Positions 34,660 through 49,483 of a DNA stretch of 64,000 nt are shown here, piece after piece (the first letter of the stretch is position 1; every line of letters starts with the position of its first letter). The stretch lies in assembly GCF_000344685.1 (NCBI RefSeq), contig NW_006920412.1, positions 2,858,856 through 2,922,855 on the forward strand. The letters are read 5' to 3'. Both the position numbers and the translations under genes were made by a program. The notes under the pieces were generated by a model that saw only the letters and a list, made by a program, of their open reading frames with translations, was not told the DNA's origin and did not search any database. This stretch comes from Gloeophyllum trabeum ATCC 11539 (Eukaryota > Basidiomycota > Agaricomycetes > Gloeophyllales > Gloeophyllaceae).

Positions 34660-36800
34660 TCACTCCACGATGGCTATGCCGTTCGCAGTCCCTCTCGCCT
34701 TGATGATGGGTTCGAAGTCCTCAGGGTGACTATGGGGATAGGCGAGAACGTGTTGATTCGCCTACGAATCGAAAACGCCAATGCGTACCTGATCGTTTCT
34801 GTCGTGAAGTTATCCTGGGGCACTCCGAGCTTTCCGTCTTCCATTGGAGGTCGTATGTCGAACGCTGCGAGAACAGCGACACAGGCTAACCACATTGAGG
34901 CGTCGGCGAGGTAAATGCCTTAAGATCCAGTCAGCGACTTAGCGGATGCGTTTCTATACCGTGCATTTACCGGGGCATCTCCTACCACATCCGTTCAAAA
35001 CACGATTAGCACAATTACGAGTATAGACAGGAAAAGCACCAACCGGCGACCGAACCCAAACAAGTAGTCTCTCGGATCCTTTGCCATTTCATGGTCAGAG
35101 GTCGGAAGGAAGCGTTGCGGATCGAACCTTTCCGGATTGGTGTACGTCTTAGGATCTCTGTAAATCTCCCTAAAGTTGTGTATGAAGATTTCAAGACTTG
35201 AGTCGGTCGCTACCACGATAACCATCGCGCACCGCATGTTTGGTATCATAATGGATCCTTTTGGGATGAAGTATCCTTCATGGATATCATCCTCAAGAGA
35301 AGCATGCGGGAGGCCTTCATGCGAACGGGGACTCTATCAAAAGCAACTCTGGCTTTATGGAAACCAGGACTTACCCATGGGTATGAACACGTACATGCGT
35401 ATAACTTCAAGGTACAGAGCTTCGAAGTATGGCAGACGTGCGCGATCTGCTAACGTAGGAAGCCTGTTAGCACCCACAACGGCGTCGACTTCGGCTTGTG
35501 CTCTCTCTTGAGCATCCTTTTGGCTGGCCATGGCGAAAAAGAAAGCTTCGATTCCCGCGACTGTCTATAAGGCATCGACATGAGACTGACAAAAGCTGAA
35601 GGTATAGAAGGACCAACCGTGTCAGCACCACCTTGAGGCTATATTAATACGACGTTATTGGAGATGATGCCGACTCACCCCCGCATATCCCGGCTGCAGC
35701 CCACTTCAGGACCTGCTCCTTGTCCGGTGTCAATTCCTCCTTACTCAAGCAATCGGAAACAAAGCACGGCTCCCCCACGCCTTTCTCCTGGAGGCAGTCA
35801 TGTTCACAAGAAATTCAAGCAGGTAGGAGGGCACGACAGTACATATCGTTGCTTAGCCCATTCGAAAGGGCGCTGGACCATTTTCTGAGCTATTGCATTG
35901 TAACGCCTCGCTTTCGACTTGAAGCTTGCCCCAGGAAACCATTCCGGGAGATAGCGTACTGCGACATGTCAAAGTCAGCGAATAGTATTCCAGTGAACCA
36001 TGTTTAAATCCCACAGAACGGGAAGGTGTCCACGAGGAAGACATTGGCAGCTGTAGTCTCTGAGAATGTGTCCATTGCCGTGTCGACTAGATGCACCATT
36101 GCATCATCCTCTTCTGCAGCCTTGTATCCGTATGTCATTCGCAGCACGATGGATCCAGCCAATCTGCGCTCAAAGCTACTGTCTTTGTTCCGGGAACCGG
36201 TCTCGAGACCACGCACCTACGAATATGACCCTTCCATGCAGTGGGATTCACTTGGATGCGTTGTACGTATACAAGGGTTTCCTGTTCGAGCAGCTCCGTA
36301 AAGGCCTCTAATTTAGCCTTCGTGCCTATGAACTGAAGCGTCATCCTGCGGTACTCGCTCCAGGTTTGCGTAGGCTGGCTGAGAGGATGAGCTTCTCCCC
36401 AGCCTACCAGTTCACCTGCCATAACAAAATTGGGACGGCCGTTATATATTCTGTTCTTCTTGTCCAGCATCTCGATGGCTGTTTGAGAGTCGTTGAGGAT
36501 GATGAAGGACTTTCCGAAAGCTGAGACGTGTACAATGGGTCCTTCCGTCGGCCTCCGAGTCAGAAGCGAGACTGCAGAGTGGGACAGTGACATACCGTAT
36601 CTTCTACCCCATTTTGTGAAGGTGTTCCATGGTTTAGACCGGGGTATATCCAGCACGTTGCCGATGAGTGGGAAAGCCTTAGGCCCTGGTGGAAGAGGCG
36701 CGGCGGTGGTATGCCTCTGGCATCGTAGCCAGTAGAGAAAAGCGACGGCCACAACAAGGCCGGAGAACGGGACAGCGAAGTAGGTGGCGTCTATCTCCAT
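34660..36800 (-). CDS. Cytochrome P450 monooxygenase (second copy in window)
   Basis: A complete fungal P450 after splicing. The ATG at 36800 opens a membrane anchor (YFAVPFSGLVVAVAFLYWL) and the hinge PLPPGPKAFPLIGNVL. Exons then give HVSAFGKSFIILNDS, RLAGSIVLRMTYGYKAAEED, RYLPEWFPGASFKSKARR, the I-helix GGGADT followed by VAGIEAFFFAMASQ, the K-helix EVIR, PHASLEDDIHEGYFIPKGSI, and NPERFDPQRFLP. The haem loop FGFGRRRCPG is split over two introns so that its cysteine lies on an 11-nt exon (34971-34981). The last exon gives HPEDFEPIIKARGTANGIAI and stops at 34660-34662. All motifs are intact, with at least ten introns. TATATA lies about 48 bp upstream. It shares the RYLPEWFPG region and gene style with the P450 at 6.7 kb; housekeeping genes lie between. 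Substrate unknown. Confidence 0.9.
34971..34981 (-). other. 11-nt micro-exon carrying the P450 haem-ligand cysteine codon
   Basis: On the minus strand, FGFGRR ends at CGCCG (35044) and an intron (34982-35043, GTTGGT...GTAG) follows. The exon GAGATGCCCCG supplies R-C-P-G codons, and a second intron (34919-34970, GTAAAT...TAAG) leads to GCATTTACCTCGCC (G-I-Y-L-A). Only this reading restores the invariant FxxGxRxCxG motif in frame. Confidence 0.75.
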
Positions 36801-38500
36801 ATTAGAGTAAAACTGGCAGCATGCGAGCCAACACCTCCAGACGTTGGTATATAACGGCACGTCAACCAGCGCTTGTTGTCACTCCTGTGGGAAGGATTTC
36901 ACATGCCTTCATAGCGAACCGTCACCTTGGAGGAAGGTTATCGTCCGAAGGTACTGTAAGTCGTGGAGTAAGTCATAGCGTCCGCTCCATATCTGTGTCG
37001 AGCTATTCTTAGCTCCAGAATCCCTGACAGGAGATGCTTGGCTATCTCCTTCGTTGGAATGGTGGACGGTTGTTTCCCCTTTCTTCCCTGTTCTATGGCT
37101 ATTCCTTTGTGTTGAATGGTCGGCGAGTCGTGCCATTACCACTGTGACGTAACGTAGACGGTCGTTCACCTGATAGAAGGCTTCTCCGGAGCGGCTGCTG
37201 TTCCAAGAAAGGACTTGCAGACGAGAGGAGGCAGTGCCACGGTACGCACCATGTCGCAGCAGCTCTTAGCTCGAGCCGGCTGGAGCAAGTGGACGACCGA
37301 TTCTCCACAAGGTCTCGCGAAATCTTAGTTGGATTCATCACCAGTAACGCTGTCCAATAACAATCAATTCTATAACTTCGCCTAGAAATACGTTTACCGC
37401 CGTCGCGAGCGTACGTACCAGGGGGTCCGGCCCATTCCGATAATTTGAGTCCAGGTGCTCTTGCGGCGTCTTCTGTGCACTAGGTAGGACTGGAAACCCA
37501 ACACCTCGCGACATGCAGCGGCCAGTGTGTGGAGACTAGGCCAATTGAAGAACAGATCAAGCCGAGGAAGAAAGACACTCCCTGAGTAGTGGAGGGCGAT
37601 ATGCATACCTTGCATGAAGTGGGAAGGCCATTTGCTAGAGCTAGGCTTACCGTATTCGTCGTCAAAATCAGCATTTACGTATGGGTCTCAAGGTGCACAT
37701 ATGCATTCAGGAAAACGGAAAGCCAGGGGGTTTGGAGAGATACGCAGGGCTAGTCTATCAGACCGAAGAATAGACTTCCCTGCGGCCGTCGATCCTGCCT
37801 CCATGAAACCCAAACCGACGGGGGGCCCTGAGTCGCGTCGTCGCACACAGTCATACTATGACTAGGTGCGACGACGAGGACGTCCCTGAGGTTTTAGCTT
37901 CAACTTCATGGGACCCATTTGAAGAAACAACATTCAGCTTAGGAAAAGCGGCCCTGCCGGAAGACGAGCGGGATAATACTTGGCCGGATAGCCATTCCGG
38001 TCCTGGAAAACCAGACCTACTGTGCCAATCCACGATGTGGATGAACTATCATTATAATCAGAGCCAGCCTCCTGCCCGCTTCAGGAAATTCCTCATGAAT
38101 GACAGACCGGTTCCGATGGCGACATACGTATTCACGAAGGGGTACAGCATGTTCTCCCACTCTCCTTGTAGCTGCGCGGCTTTGTGGAATGGTATATTGG
38201 GTGAAGGGGGGAAGGTCGAGGTACAAGCCCGACTTCTGCTCGAAATTGAGAGGATGACTTTTTCGGCTTATTTCTGGGAAACAAGGATCCTTATGTTGTA
38301 ATGGAGTGGTCAGTCATCAGGCTGTAAACACCAAACATGAGATATTCCCATGTCTATTCAGGAGTGCTTCTGATATCAAGACAGGAAACACGTCTGCCTG
38401 AGGGACTCCTAGACAGTATTGGGCCAGATCATCTGGTAACCAGAGGTAACCCAGATTTGTGGGTGAAAGAAAGATGAGAATGAGGTTCTGACTCAATATA
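36801..38500. other. 1.7-kb stretch without a recognised gene
   Basis: The left end must hold the P450 promoter (TATATA at 36848-36853 on the minus strand). A 147-codon plus-strand frame (37858-38301) contains DPFEETTFSLGKAALPEDE but matches nothing I know, and no splice-compatible neighbour exons were found. Smaller minus-strand frames at 37394-37674 are also unrecognised. Confidence 0.4.
36848..36853 (-). promoter_or_regulatory. TATA-like box upstream of the second P450
   Basis: TATATA lies 48 nt upstream of the ATG at 36800, at a distance compatible with a core promoter and short leader. It is an assignment by position and sequence only. Confidence 0.35.
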
Positions 38501-41500
38501 TTATTGCCGGTCGCCCGTTGCTGTCGCATAGCGGAGGCGGCTAGACAGTACTCGATTCCGTTCGAAGGAACGCGTCGACGATAGGGCCTGCGTAATGAGT
38601 TGCGCCAGAATTTTGGTCCTGAAAATAGCGATTGTCAACCAGCGACCAGAAGCTCGGCGGGACTCTTACTGATTGATTCGTGTTCGCTCCTCCACTTGGC
38701 TGCGCAATTTCTCAGCAGACTGTCGCGCAACGTGAAGAACCTTGGACGGTAGGTTGGCCAGTCTAGCGCATTCTATGCCGAAGGACGCCTCAGCCAGACC
38801 GGGACTGAGTTGATATAGGAAGGTGATATCGGTTGAGCCGTCAATTCTACTCTCCTCGGTGAAACCCATATGCAAATTCTGCACAAAGTTAGGGAATTGC
38901 TTCTCGATTTCAGTAGCCACCAAGGGATAATGCGTGATGAAAAGGGTTTTGCATTTGACAGACTCGACAAGATGTTGCAATACGGCATGAGCAATTGCCA
39001 TCTATAAGATCATAAAGATTAGCACATGCCGAGGCAGCGATTATTTTCTGCTCACTCCGTCGAAAGTGGAAGTGCCCCGGCCGAGCTCATCAGCAATTAC
39101 CAGACTCTTAGGGGTAGCCGAGTGGAGGATTTCACTCGTCTCTGTCATCTCGACCATGAAGGTTGACCGACCTTTCATGATCTCGTCAGAAGCTGGAGTA
39201 CGATGTCAAGGGTGCTGAACAACAGAAGGTACAGACGGGCAAATACGTACCACCCATCCTGGTATAAATTCCGTCAACTACGCCCATCCGAGCGCGACTG
39301 GCAGGGACGAATGAACCGATTTGCGCCATAATAGTGATGACCGCAATCATCTTCACGCAGGAGCTTTTCCCACCCATGTTCGGTCCTGTAATGATTTTGC
39401 TCCGTGCCTCGAGGTTACCAAGACAGATAGAATTAGGGATGAAAGGCTGGTCGCGTAACTGCTCTATCACAGGATGCCTTCCTCCAACGATCTCTAGGGT
39501 GTCATCCTCTGTGAACTCGGGTCGCACATAACCATGCGTGAGGCCAACCAAGGCCAGGCTCAAGAGACAGTCAGCAGTAGCTAGTTTGGCGACAACATCG
39601 CGGAAGATCCCATAATATTTCTGAGCTATCTCCTGTAGAAAGGACTTGAACGCCCTTTTGGCCGCTTCTTGACGAGCTTCTATATATTGCTGGCGATGTA
39701 GCATTTTCGTCTTTACTTCCGGTGTTCTGTACCTCCTGCAATACTTCGTGCTGTATCTAGCTTAGCAAATAGTCGAGAGACATAGATGAGTTTGGATCAC
39801 CTTGATATGAGCTGCCAAGTGGCTGGAATGTTGCGATTCTCATCCTTCCGAATCTCAACCAGGTACTTCGGGTGCGAGCATGAGCGTCAAAGCTGTACCC
39901 AATGCTCAGGACGCACCTCTTCATTGGCTACCGTAGTCCATGAGAGAGACGGCTTTTTTAACACCTTACGAACTACCGTGAAATCAGCAAAGCATTGACA
40001 CGAGCATCTTGTGCACTCACTTGACTCCAGTTCCTCCGTCAACTCTGCTTCCGCAGCCTGAGCGGCCTACAGTGATGATTGTAGGTTCGCTTATAGGGTG
40101 TGGATACCAAAGGTGAGACACTTACAGCGGCATATTCCGCAATGTCCGGATATTTATCCGCGTCAAGCCACATCCCTTCCTTGTCACCCGCCTCCATAAT
40201 CTTCAGGGATACTTCGCTTAGCACACTCTGGACGGGTTCGCGCAATCTTGGCAGCGCTGTAAGAATATCCTGCAGGAGTTTCGACCTAAACTGAGCGGGT
40301 TCGGTAGCATCTGCGGACGGGAAGGCGAGTGCAGCCTTCTGAAAAGCTCGAAGCACAATCGCCAGCTCCTTGGGCGTACACTAGCCTGGAATCAGCCCGG
40401 CTCCCCTAGCATACACGGGAGCCTCGGGATATGTAACGTACATAGCCATATTGAATCCTGCTTAGGCCTTTGGCGAGATCCGGTAGACCTTTCAGTAGCT
40501 CGCCTAAGGCGACAAGGCGCGGTGACTGGTTCCCGATGATTTCCTCAACGGCTTCAAACCGCTCCTGTAAGAGTCTTTGGATTGGACGACACCCGTCAAC
40601 GAGGAATGGGAATACAAAAGAGTAGGTACATACCCTAAGTCAACTAGTGGTTGACCTATCCAGCGACGGAGCATCCTAGATCCAAATTTTGTCCGCGTGC
40701 GATCCAGGATCGACAGCAGGGATCCTCTGACACTGTAGTTTGTTTCGTTCCTATATATCTCCCTGCCTGCGATTCAGGCGGGACAGTGACGTTACAAGCA
40801 GCGAAAACTCTCACAGGTTGGTCAGGGTATTGCCATGTAACAGCATAGTCGTTCGCTTGGAGAACTCATCAAAGAACTCGGTTCGAATAAGGACTTTTGC
40901 TAGCTGGAAATCTGAAAGATACTTGATAGCATGGGCGAGAGCAATGATGACACGCTTCGGGAATGCCATCGCAGTAGCCAACAGCTGACCTGGATGAAAA
41001 GTTATTTAGTCGACCAGCGCGGAACATGCAAAACCTACCTGACTTGAAACTATCTGAAGCTCCGACAATGTTGGAGTTCTCGGTATAGAAAGAAGTTACT
41101 AGGTTAAACGCCTCGGAATACGGCATGGTGTCCTTGGTACGCTCGGTTCGGACCTTCCGGCCTTCTGGACTATGACTACGAGGACATTGTAGATCACGAT
41201 CAGCATACAGATGCACAGGAGCCCGAGCACTAACCTGACGAAGTGGTTCAGCATCTTCTCTGTCGGTTCGCTTAGGCTACCCGCAGGAAGCAGCATTTCC
41301 ATAGGCCGTGTATGCGAAAGTCTTGTCTGCCCTCCTTTAGCGGAACGTAGAAGCGATCAAGATAACATGACTTACCTCCAAGTCAATACGCATATGTGAA
41401 TCTACAATCCCTTAATATACAAAACACCTTTTGTAGATCTTTTCGAGAGCTAACCTTCGAAGTTATCCCATATCACATCACCAGTACTTGGGCATATGAC

Positions 41501-42791
41501 AACCATGCCAATGCCTACCCTTTCGTCGGTACCCATCCCTCCCATCCGTTCTTCGACCAGAGAGACAAGGGACGGAGCAGAAGAGCGTTCTAAATCATCT
41601 ACTGAGTCTAAATCATCGACGTAACTGTGTGCGGTGGTATGAGCTCGCCGGAAGCTGAGTCGAGGAGAGGTCAGTGGTATCTTACGTGGCTGCAGTGTAT
41701 AGATGGCTTAGATTTCTACTAAAGAGCTTATTCCGGGTGTCGCTAGCTTGCTTGAGTGCAGCAGTCTCTGTCTGGTCAACGATGCCTACTTTGTGTCCCT
41801 GCGCCAACAATCTATTGTTCTAGTTAGTGAAACGAAGAAACAGAACTAGCATCAGGACCAACTTCTTCAGATGGACTTCCCGTCTGTCCACGGGTATCGA
41901 GGCTCGGAAGAAGTTCCCTTTGGGATAGCACACAATGCCCAATTCTTTGGAAGCGACCTATAATCAAGAGCTGAGCTGAGAAGCTCGGCGTGAAGAATGC
42001 CGCAACTGGTCACCTTAGCATCCTCCCCGAAGAAAACGTACTTATATCCAACTTCTATCATGAGAATGGTATCCTTATGCTTAGCTTTCAGTTCATGGAC
42101 CTGGTGCGTGATTATCTCAGCGACTGCGGTATTCGTTGTGTATGGGATAACATACCTGACGTTCTAAGTCCGTCCAAGGCTCCCCCATGGGTCCTAACTC
42201 CTTGGGTTTCGGCCGAGCTTTTGGTTTGCCTTTGCTGCGATTACCCTTCTTCTTCTGGCTGTCCATCTCGAAATGGCTGAGGAGCTCTTTCAACTTATTG
42301 TCGGACTCGTCTCCAGACGACTCCCTCCCCGGGTGCTCTTCCTCTGCTCCACCAGCTTCACCATCCTCTAAATTGTGTCCGTCCAGCGCGCGTTGTCTCT
42401 GCACAAATAGATTGTTTTCGCCAAGCAGCTTCCTCTTGAACGCCTCTCGTCGTGCCAGACGCGCCTTCTCGTCCGCAGCTGACCGAGGCTCCGTGTCAGC
42501 GTGCTGGGTTTGTGATTGACGGAAGGCCCACTCCTCCGGATCCGCAGTGGTATCCTTGGATGATCCTTGTTGGAAGTACGGCGAAGCCGGGCTAGTCTGA
42601 CTGACCCGAGGTCTTTTGGGAGTCCGTTGATCCTCTCCCTCTCCGTCCGACGTCAGATCAATCACAGTGGTTACACCACGCTTTAGCGAGCTCTTCTGCT
42701 TGGCCGGAGAGGATCGCGGGGAAAAGAAGGAGGAAATTGTAGACTGCCCTCTCGAAGCAGACCCTTGAGCAGACCCGTGCTTTGGGGGCAT
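38501..42791 (-). CDS. MSH3: DNA mismatch repair protein MSH3
   Basis: MutS homologue that pairs with MSH2 (MutS-beta) to recognise insertion/deletion loops in nuclear DNA. The N-terminus carries a PCNA-interacting box, QSTISSFF, at residues 16-23, followed by a charged disordered region ([20 protein letters not shown]). The MutS I mismatch-binding domain begins with WTDLERQ, then [16 protein letters not shown] and [24 protein letters not shown] sequence. The ATPase has Walker [14 protein letters not shown] (about 39350-39390), [20 protein letters not shown], and Walker [17 protein letters not shown] (about 39060-39110), then [19 protein letters not shown]. The last exon ends YATATGDRQ with TAA at 38501-38503. 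Many introns, all motifs intact. It is divergent from ATP12, with 245 bp between start codons. Confidence 0.94.
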
Positions 42792-43036
42792 CGTATGCGT
42801 TCACTTGCGAGGGACGATATTATCCTTAGTGTAGCAATGCGTAGAATAATAGACAATGCGATAGCTCCGCGAAATGAACGCAGCGATGATCAAGAAACCG
42901 GCAGGCGAGTTCTAAGTCAAAATGCGGGGCGCCACATGTCATGTACTACAAAGCCCAGGGCCATTGCCACATCAGGCGCGAAGCGATCACGTGATGAAAG
43001 GGACTTGGTGAAATTCTCGGCGAACAACTGTGGCTG
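42792..43036. promoter_or_regulatory. Shared divergent promoter region of MSH3 and ATP12
   Basis: The two start codons are 245 bp apart on opposite strands, so both promoters must lie within or overlap this interval. No TATA box is evident, which is common for housekeeping genes. Confidence 0.5.
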
Positions 43037-44182
43037 ATGCAGACTTCACGACTGTCACCTGCACGAATCGTCTCCGCTGCGCGGTTCCCGGATGCTCGAC
43101 CTGTACTGAGACATGCACTTCTAAAGCAACGAGGCTATGCCACCGTTTCCGGCGCTGCACAGGGAGCACCCCCGACCGCCACGAATCGTACGTGCTTTGG
43201 ATCTGAGTTGCGAGAGCGCTTGAACCTGACTACGTGTTGGAAGGCGCCCAAGCGACGTTGAAGCGGTTCTGGAAGACGGTTGACATTCAGGAGCGAGATG
43301 GCGGGCTCGCGGTTACTCTCGACAAGAGGGCTCTGAAGACGCCTTCGGGAAACCCGCTGGTGTTGCCCAAGAATAAGAGCCTCGTCGCTACACTGATTGC
43401 GAATGAGTGGGAAAATCAAGAGACGGTCCTCAAGTCGCATGCTCTGCCAATGGTGCGTCCAACGAGCGTCTCGGCATCGCCCCATCTACTCACCTATTCC
43501 AGACTTCGTTGGCAGCCAGAGCCATTGACACTGCGAAGGATCCAAAGTCGCGTACGGAAATTCGGGAAGCTCTGATAAAGTATCTGGATACCGACACTGT
43601 TTGGTATGTACTCATTCATCTGTATGGCCGGGTCATTTTCTAATCGACTATTAGCTTCCACCAACTGGAGCCTGAGGCGCTCGCCCGTCTACAAAAGGCC
43701 CACTGGGACCCGTTACTGGATTGGGCTCGCGCAACCTTCGACGTCCCCATCCATACCTTCTTCTCCGTCCTCTCCAGCACTCAGCCACCAGAGACGACTG
43801 AGAAGCTCGCAAATGTGCTAGCCGAGCTTGATTCTTGGGAGCTTGCTGGTATGTCTCTGCCTTCCCCTCTTGCTTCGCTCCCGCGCTCGTATAATGATCT
43901 TACGTCTGCAGCTATGGAACGCACCACTTACACGACAAAGTCCTTCATCATTGGACTGGGCCTCGTTAAAAAGCATCTTAATGCCGAGCAAGCAGCCCTG
44001 GCTGCATCAGTCGAGGTAAACAGCCAAATTGAGAAGTGGGGTGAGGTAGAGGATTGTAAGTCGCCCTATCATATTCAATGCAGCCGCCTCTTGACATTTT
44101 CACCTTGTCAGCTCACGACGTAGACTATCATGATATCCGCCGCCAGTTAGCCAGCGCAGCCTGCCTTCTGTGTAATATATAG
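43037..44182 (+). CDS. ATP12: ATP12 chaperone, mitochondrial F1-ATPase assembly factor
   Basis: ATP12 acts in the mitochondrial matrix, binding free F1 alpha subunit during ATP synthase assembly. The N-terminus is rich in Arg, Ala and Ser with no early acidic residues (MQTSRLSPARIVSAARFPDA), a good presequence. After the first intron comes the family core FWKTVDIQERDGGLAVTLDK, RALKTPSGNPLVLPKN, then LVATLIANEWENQETVLKS, LEPEALARLQKAHWDPLLDW, ARATFDVPIHTFFSVLS, and KSFIIGLGLVKKHLNAEQAA. The last exon joins as EDSHDVDYHDIRRQLASAAC and stops at TAG 44180-44182. Four to five introns splice in frame. Its 3' end is only 44 bp from that of the ALKBH1-like gene on the other strand. Confidence 0.93.
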
Positions 44183-44226
44183 AGCACATCTCGTATAGTC
44201 ACAGTAATATCAAAACACACTCGTCA

Positions 44227-45831
44227 TCACTTCTTGTCGTTTGGCAAGTCAGGAGTGAAACCTATCGGGAAGACCTGTCTAACGTTCACGTTTATCCTCG
44301 AGGTCTGCATGTAATCCGCGTACACGGCCCAGTCGTCGTCCCCTTCTTCAAGATGGGTGGGTAGGGTGTTCTCTAGGATTCGTGGTACACCTATAGGTCG
44401 TCTGTAAGCTTGCGATGGAGATACGAGGGAGCGGGTACACTGACCGTGGTATGCTCTCCGGCATGCGGGCCCGGACATGATGACTACGTCCCCTGAGCGC
44501 AGGAGGACGGCGGTGGGCTCTGTGTCCCGAGTCAGTCCGCCTATGAGGAATATGGCGGCGTTGCCAAGCCTGGATCCACGCATCAGTAAGGGAGGAGTGG
44601 TACATGGGAGATGACGTACGAAATGGAGACCAAAGGTGAAGTGGCGCAAACCTCTGAGCGATCAACGTGGGCCATAAGTGTATCCTTCAATCCCAATGAG
44701 ATGCAAAATACATGGGAACGCCGGTACTAGAACACACCTTCGTTTGATAGAAATTCACGATACCAGCGTCGGGATCTAGCGCACGCCATTGGCATTGCAT
44801 CGATCACGCTTAACCCGCACTTACCGTAAGTTTCGTCCCAACACATCCAGTCTGGCCCTTCTGGCCCCCAACCCTCTTGCGAACTATCGTCCTCGGCGTA
44901 TACATCTGCCCATTCTATGCTCTGGACAATCCTTCTGCACACCCCGCGTAAGACGGGGTCTACCTCCGCTTTCCCTTTCGAGAAGTCATACTGCTTGCTG
45001 CCCCAGTGGTAGGACCATCCTATGTTTGCCCACCTGAGTTTACGGACAACGCTGGATGCGGGGGCCGGCGCGACCGTATTTGACGGCGGAGCGGGGGCCT
45101 TTGGAGATGTTGCAATATCCTGGAAGGTGTCAGGTGAAGCTGGGGGGTTCGAGATGAGCTTCCGAGGCCCCGGTTTGGTGTCTTCTGGTATTTCAGCCGG
45201 AGGAGGCTGGGAGCTGCAGGACGCCCGAGGGTGTATCGTTTCCTCTTGGCCGTCCCGTTGCTGGGACCTTAGGGATATATTCCAGATGCCCTCCTGTGGA
45301 ACGATGTAATGCGTATCGAGGTTCGTTTCATTTGGGTATCTTGCGTGATCGCGAAGACTCCATCGTATCATGTCTCGCTGCGCCTCGCGCGAGATATACG
45401 ATGGCAAGATGACGAGTCCTTTTGTAGGCGAAGAGCGCATACACAACAACAATGAATACATACATATCCTCGACCGAAATGGAGCCATCCGCACCGGGTA
45501 TGCGGGGAATAGTGTACGCCTTTCGACCAGAGTTACTTTCCGAAAGCCTGATCACTTTCCACTCGACAGCATCTGACCGACCAACCCATCCGCCTTGGGC
45601 AAGTTCCTCCCGTCTGCTTTCGTCCAGCGTGGCTAGGTCTAGCACATTTGATAGATCAGGAGGGGGAAACCGCGCCTTATACTTCTTCTCCGCCGCTCTG
45701 AAAGGAGTCCATTCGTAATCGACGCGATTGTCCCTGTTCCGTGTGGTCTTCAGATATCTCCTCCTTGCCTTTTTGTACTCCGCACTCGAAGGGTCATGTA
45801 TACTAGCCACCGTCGTCGTCGACGTCGCCAT
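44227..45831 (-). CDS. AlkB-family 2-oxoglutarate/Fe(II) dioxygenase, ALKBH1-like
   Basis: An oxidative demethylase of nucleic acids; ALKBH1 proteins act on tRNA and other substrates in nucleus and mitochondria. The ATG at 45831 opens a charged N-terminus, then GLVILPSYISREAQRDMIRW and LRWANIGWSYHWGSKQYDFS, the conserved ALKBH1 pattern. A variable Pro/Ser-rich insert (PGPRKLISNPPASPDTF onward) interrupts these. The catalytic core gives the HxD iron site (LMAHVDRSE), VSISLGNAAIFLIGG, LRSGDVVIMSGPACRRAYHG with the third iron histidine, and the 2-oxoglutarate motif SRINVNVRQV. It ends LPNDKK with the stop at 44227-44229. Short introns split HxD from the neighbouring exons. The long insert makes the protein larger than the bacterial enzyme. 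The specific substrate cannot be told from the sequence. Confidence 0.9.
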
Positions 45832-45966
45832 CGCAGAGAGATGAGAGTCGGAGGTTGTCACGAAAAACAAAGGCAAACAGCCACCGCGGCCGAAGCAATG
45901 ATGAAATGCGCTGCCGAGCATCCCCGCATGTAATCCGAATTTCTTGCCTTCGTCTCTACAATTCTT
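45832..45966. promoter_or_regulatory. Compact divergent promoter between ALKBH1-like gene and LETM1
   Basis: Only 135 bp separate the two start codons, so the transcription units must share or overlap promoter elements. No TATA box is obvious. Confidence 0.5.
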
Positions 45967-48324
<2,358 letters not shown>

Positions 48325-48565
48325 TTCGGCATATTATATGTGTATACTCTTTACTATTTGCGGCGCAGCCAACTCACATAGACGTGGCCTTTGTGGTCAT
48401 CACTTAATTCCATCCGTGACGAAGGAGTTTCTTCTCAGTAATGACGGTCGACAGTATATGCAGTCAGAGTCCATCATTGCCCAAGAAACATTGCTCGCAA
48501 TATTAGACATAGCATTTACATGGGTAAGCTCGACCCCTGCGCCGAAAGTGGTATTCTGGAGGAGA

Positions 48566-49323
48566 CTAGCTCTTCGTCTTTTGTTTTCGTAACTTGGCGC
48601 TCTTCGTCCGCTCTCTGACCCCATCCGCGTTCTCCGGCTTGTCCATGACGGGCGCGTCGTCGTCGTTCCCGTCCCTGTTCTCGGCCCACCAGCGCCCGGC
48701 TTGGAGGAGCAATATGCCGGTAAGGGCGACGCTGCAGATGAGATTGTTGGAGGCGAGGTCGAGGGTGAGCGTGCGGAGGTTCGGGGGGTAGACGGTGCTT
48801 GCGGTGTGGAGGGGTAGGGATTTGAACGTGGAAAGGGCTACAGTACTGAGTTGGAGGTACTCAGACATCAAACGCGGCAGAGGACTTACTGGGGAGGACA
48901 GAATACAGATATACCGCAGCCGCACTGCCATACAAGACTTCACGCCTCGTCAGCAATAGCATCCTCGTAATTACATCCATCTTGGGCTCACAGATGCTGC
49001 CCCCGTCAAACATCAAATTCCCTGCCTGCCCATCTCCCAAGCTCCATAAAATCGTGATCCCGCCGAGGCACGCTGTAGCAGTCAGAAAATAGAGCAGGTA
49101 CTCGGGCATGCGCGCAAGGATGGAGTAGTACGCCGCGGCGGTCCAGAGATGCTCATCGCTGATCTCGGGCGACTTCCACAGCGTCAGCGAGTCCGCGATC
49201 CAGTGCGTGAAGAGGGTCCCTGTGTGCGAGTATATTTATCAGTCCCATTCGACGATACAAAGTGTAAAACTAACCGAGAAGAAAAGAGGTTACGCAGACT
49301 ACGAAGCTGACTCGCCAGGCCAT
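48566..49323 (-). CDS. SHR3-type ER membrane packaging chaperone
   Basis: SHR3 proteins are ER membrane chaperones that help amino-acid permeases fold and leave the ER. The ATG at 49323 opens MAWRVSFVVCVTSFLLG, which splices to TLFTHWIADSLTLWKSPEIS, the family signature. Further segments are YLLYFLTATACLGGITILW, DGQAGNLMFDGGSI, LYGSAAAVYLYSVLPS and ASNNLICSVALTGILLLQAG followed by RWWAENR, giving four membrane helices. The tail is highly charged and lysine-rich (ERTKSAKLRKQKTKS) and cytosolic. The stop is at 48566-48568. Four exons or so, frame intact. It is divergent from the mitochondrial RsfS-like gene, 160 bp between start codons. Confidence 0.88.
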
Positions 49324-49483
49324 GGGGGAATGTACACGGTGGAGGAACGGCGGAGGGCAGCGAGCGGTTCATCTGCCAAGTCTGCTCGAAAGGCACGGCT
49401 GCATCACGCACAGCCACCGATATGTACCCACGTGAAAATCCAATCGTGATGTGCTAACTCTGCGTTCATTCCTCCTGGACATC
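49324..49483. promoter_or_regulatory. Compact divergent promoter between SHR3-type and RsfS-like genes
   Basis: The two start codons are 160 bp apart on opposite strands. Both promoters must lie in this interval; no defined element stands out. Confidence 0.45.

Noticed and set aside
37858..38301. 147-codon plus-strand frame upstream of the MSH3 3' end
   Set aside because: Not recognised and no supporting exons or promoter; mentioned only within the gap entry.
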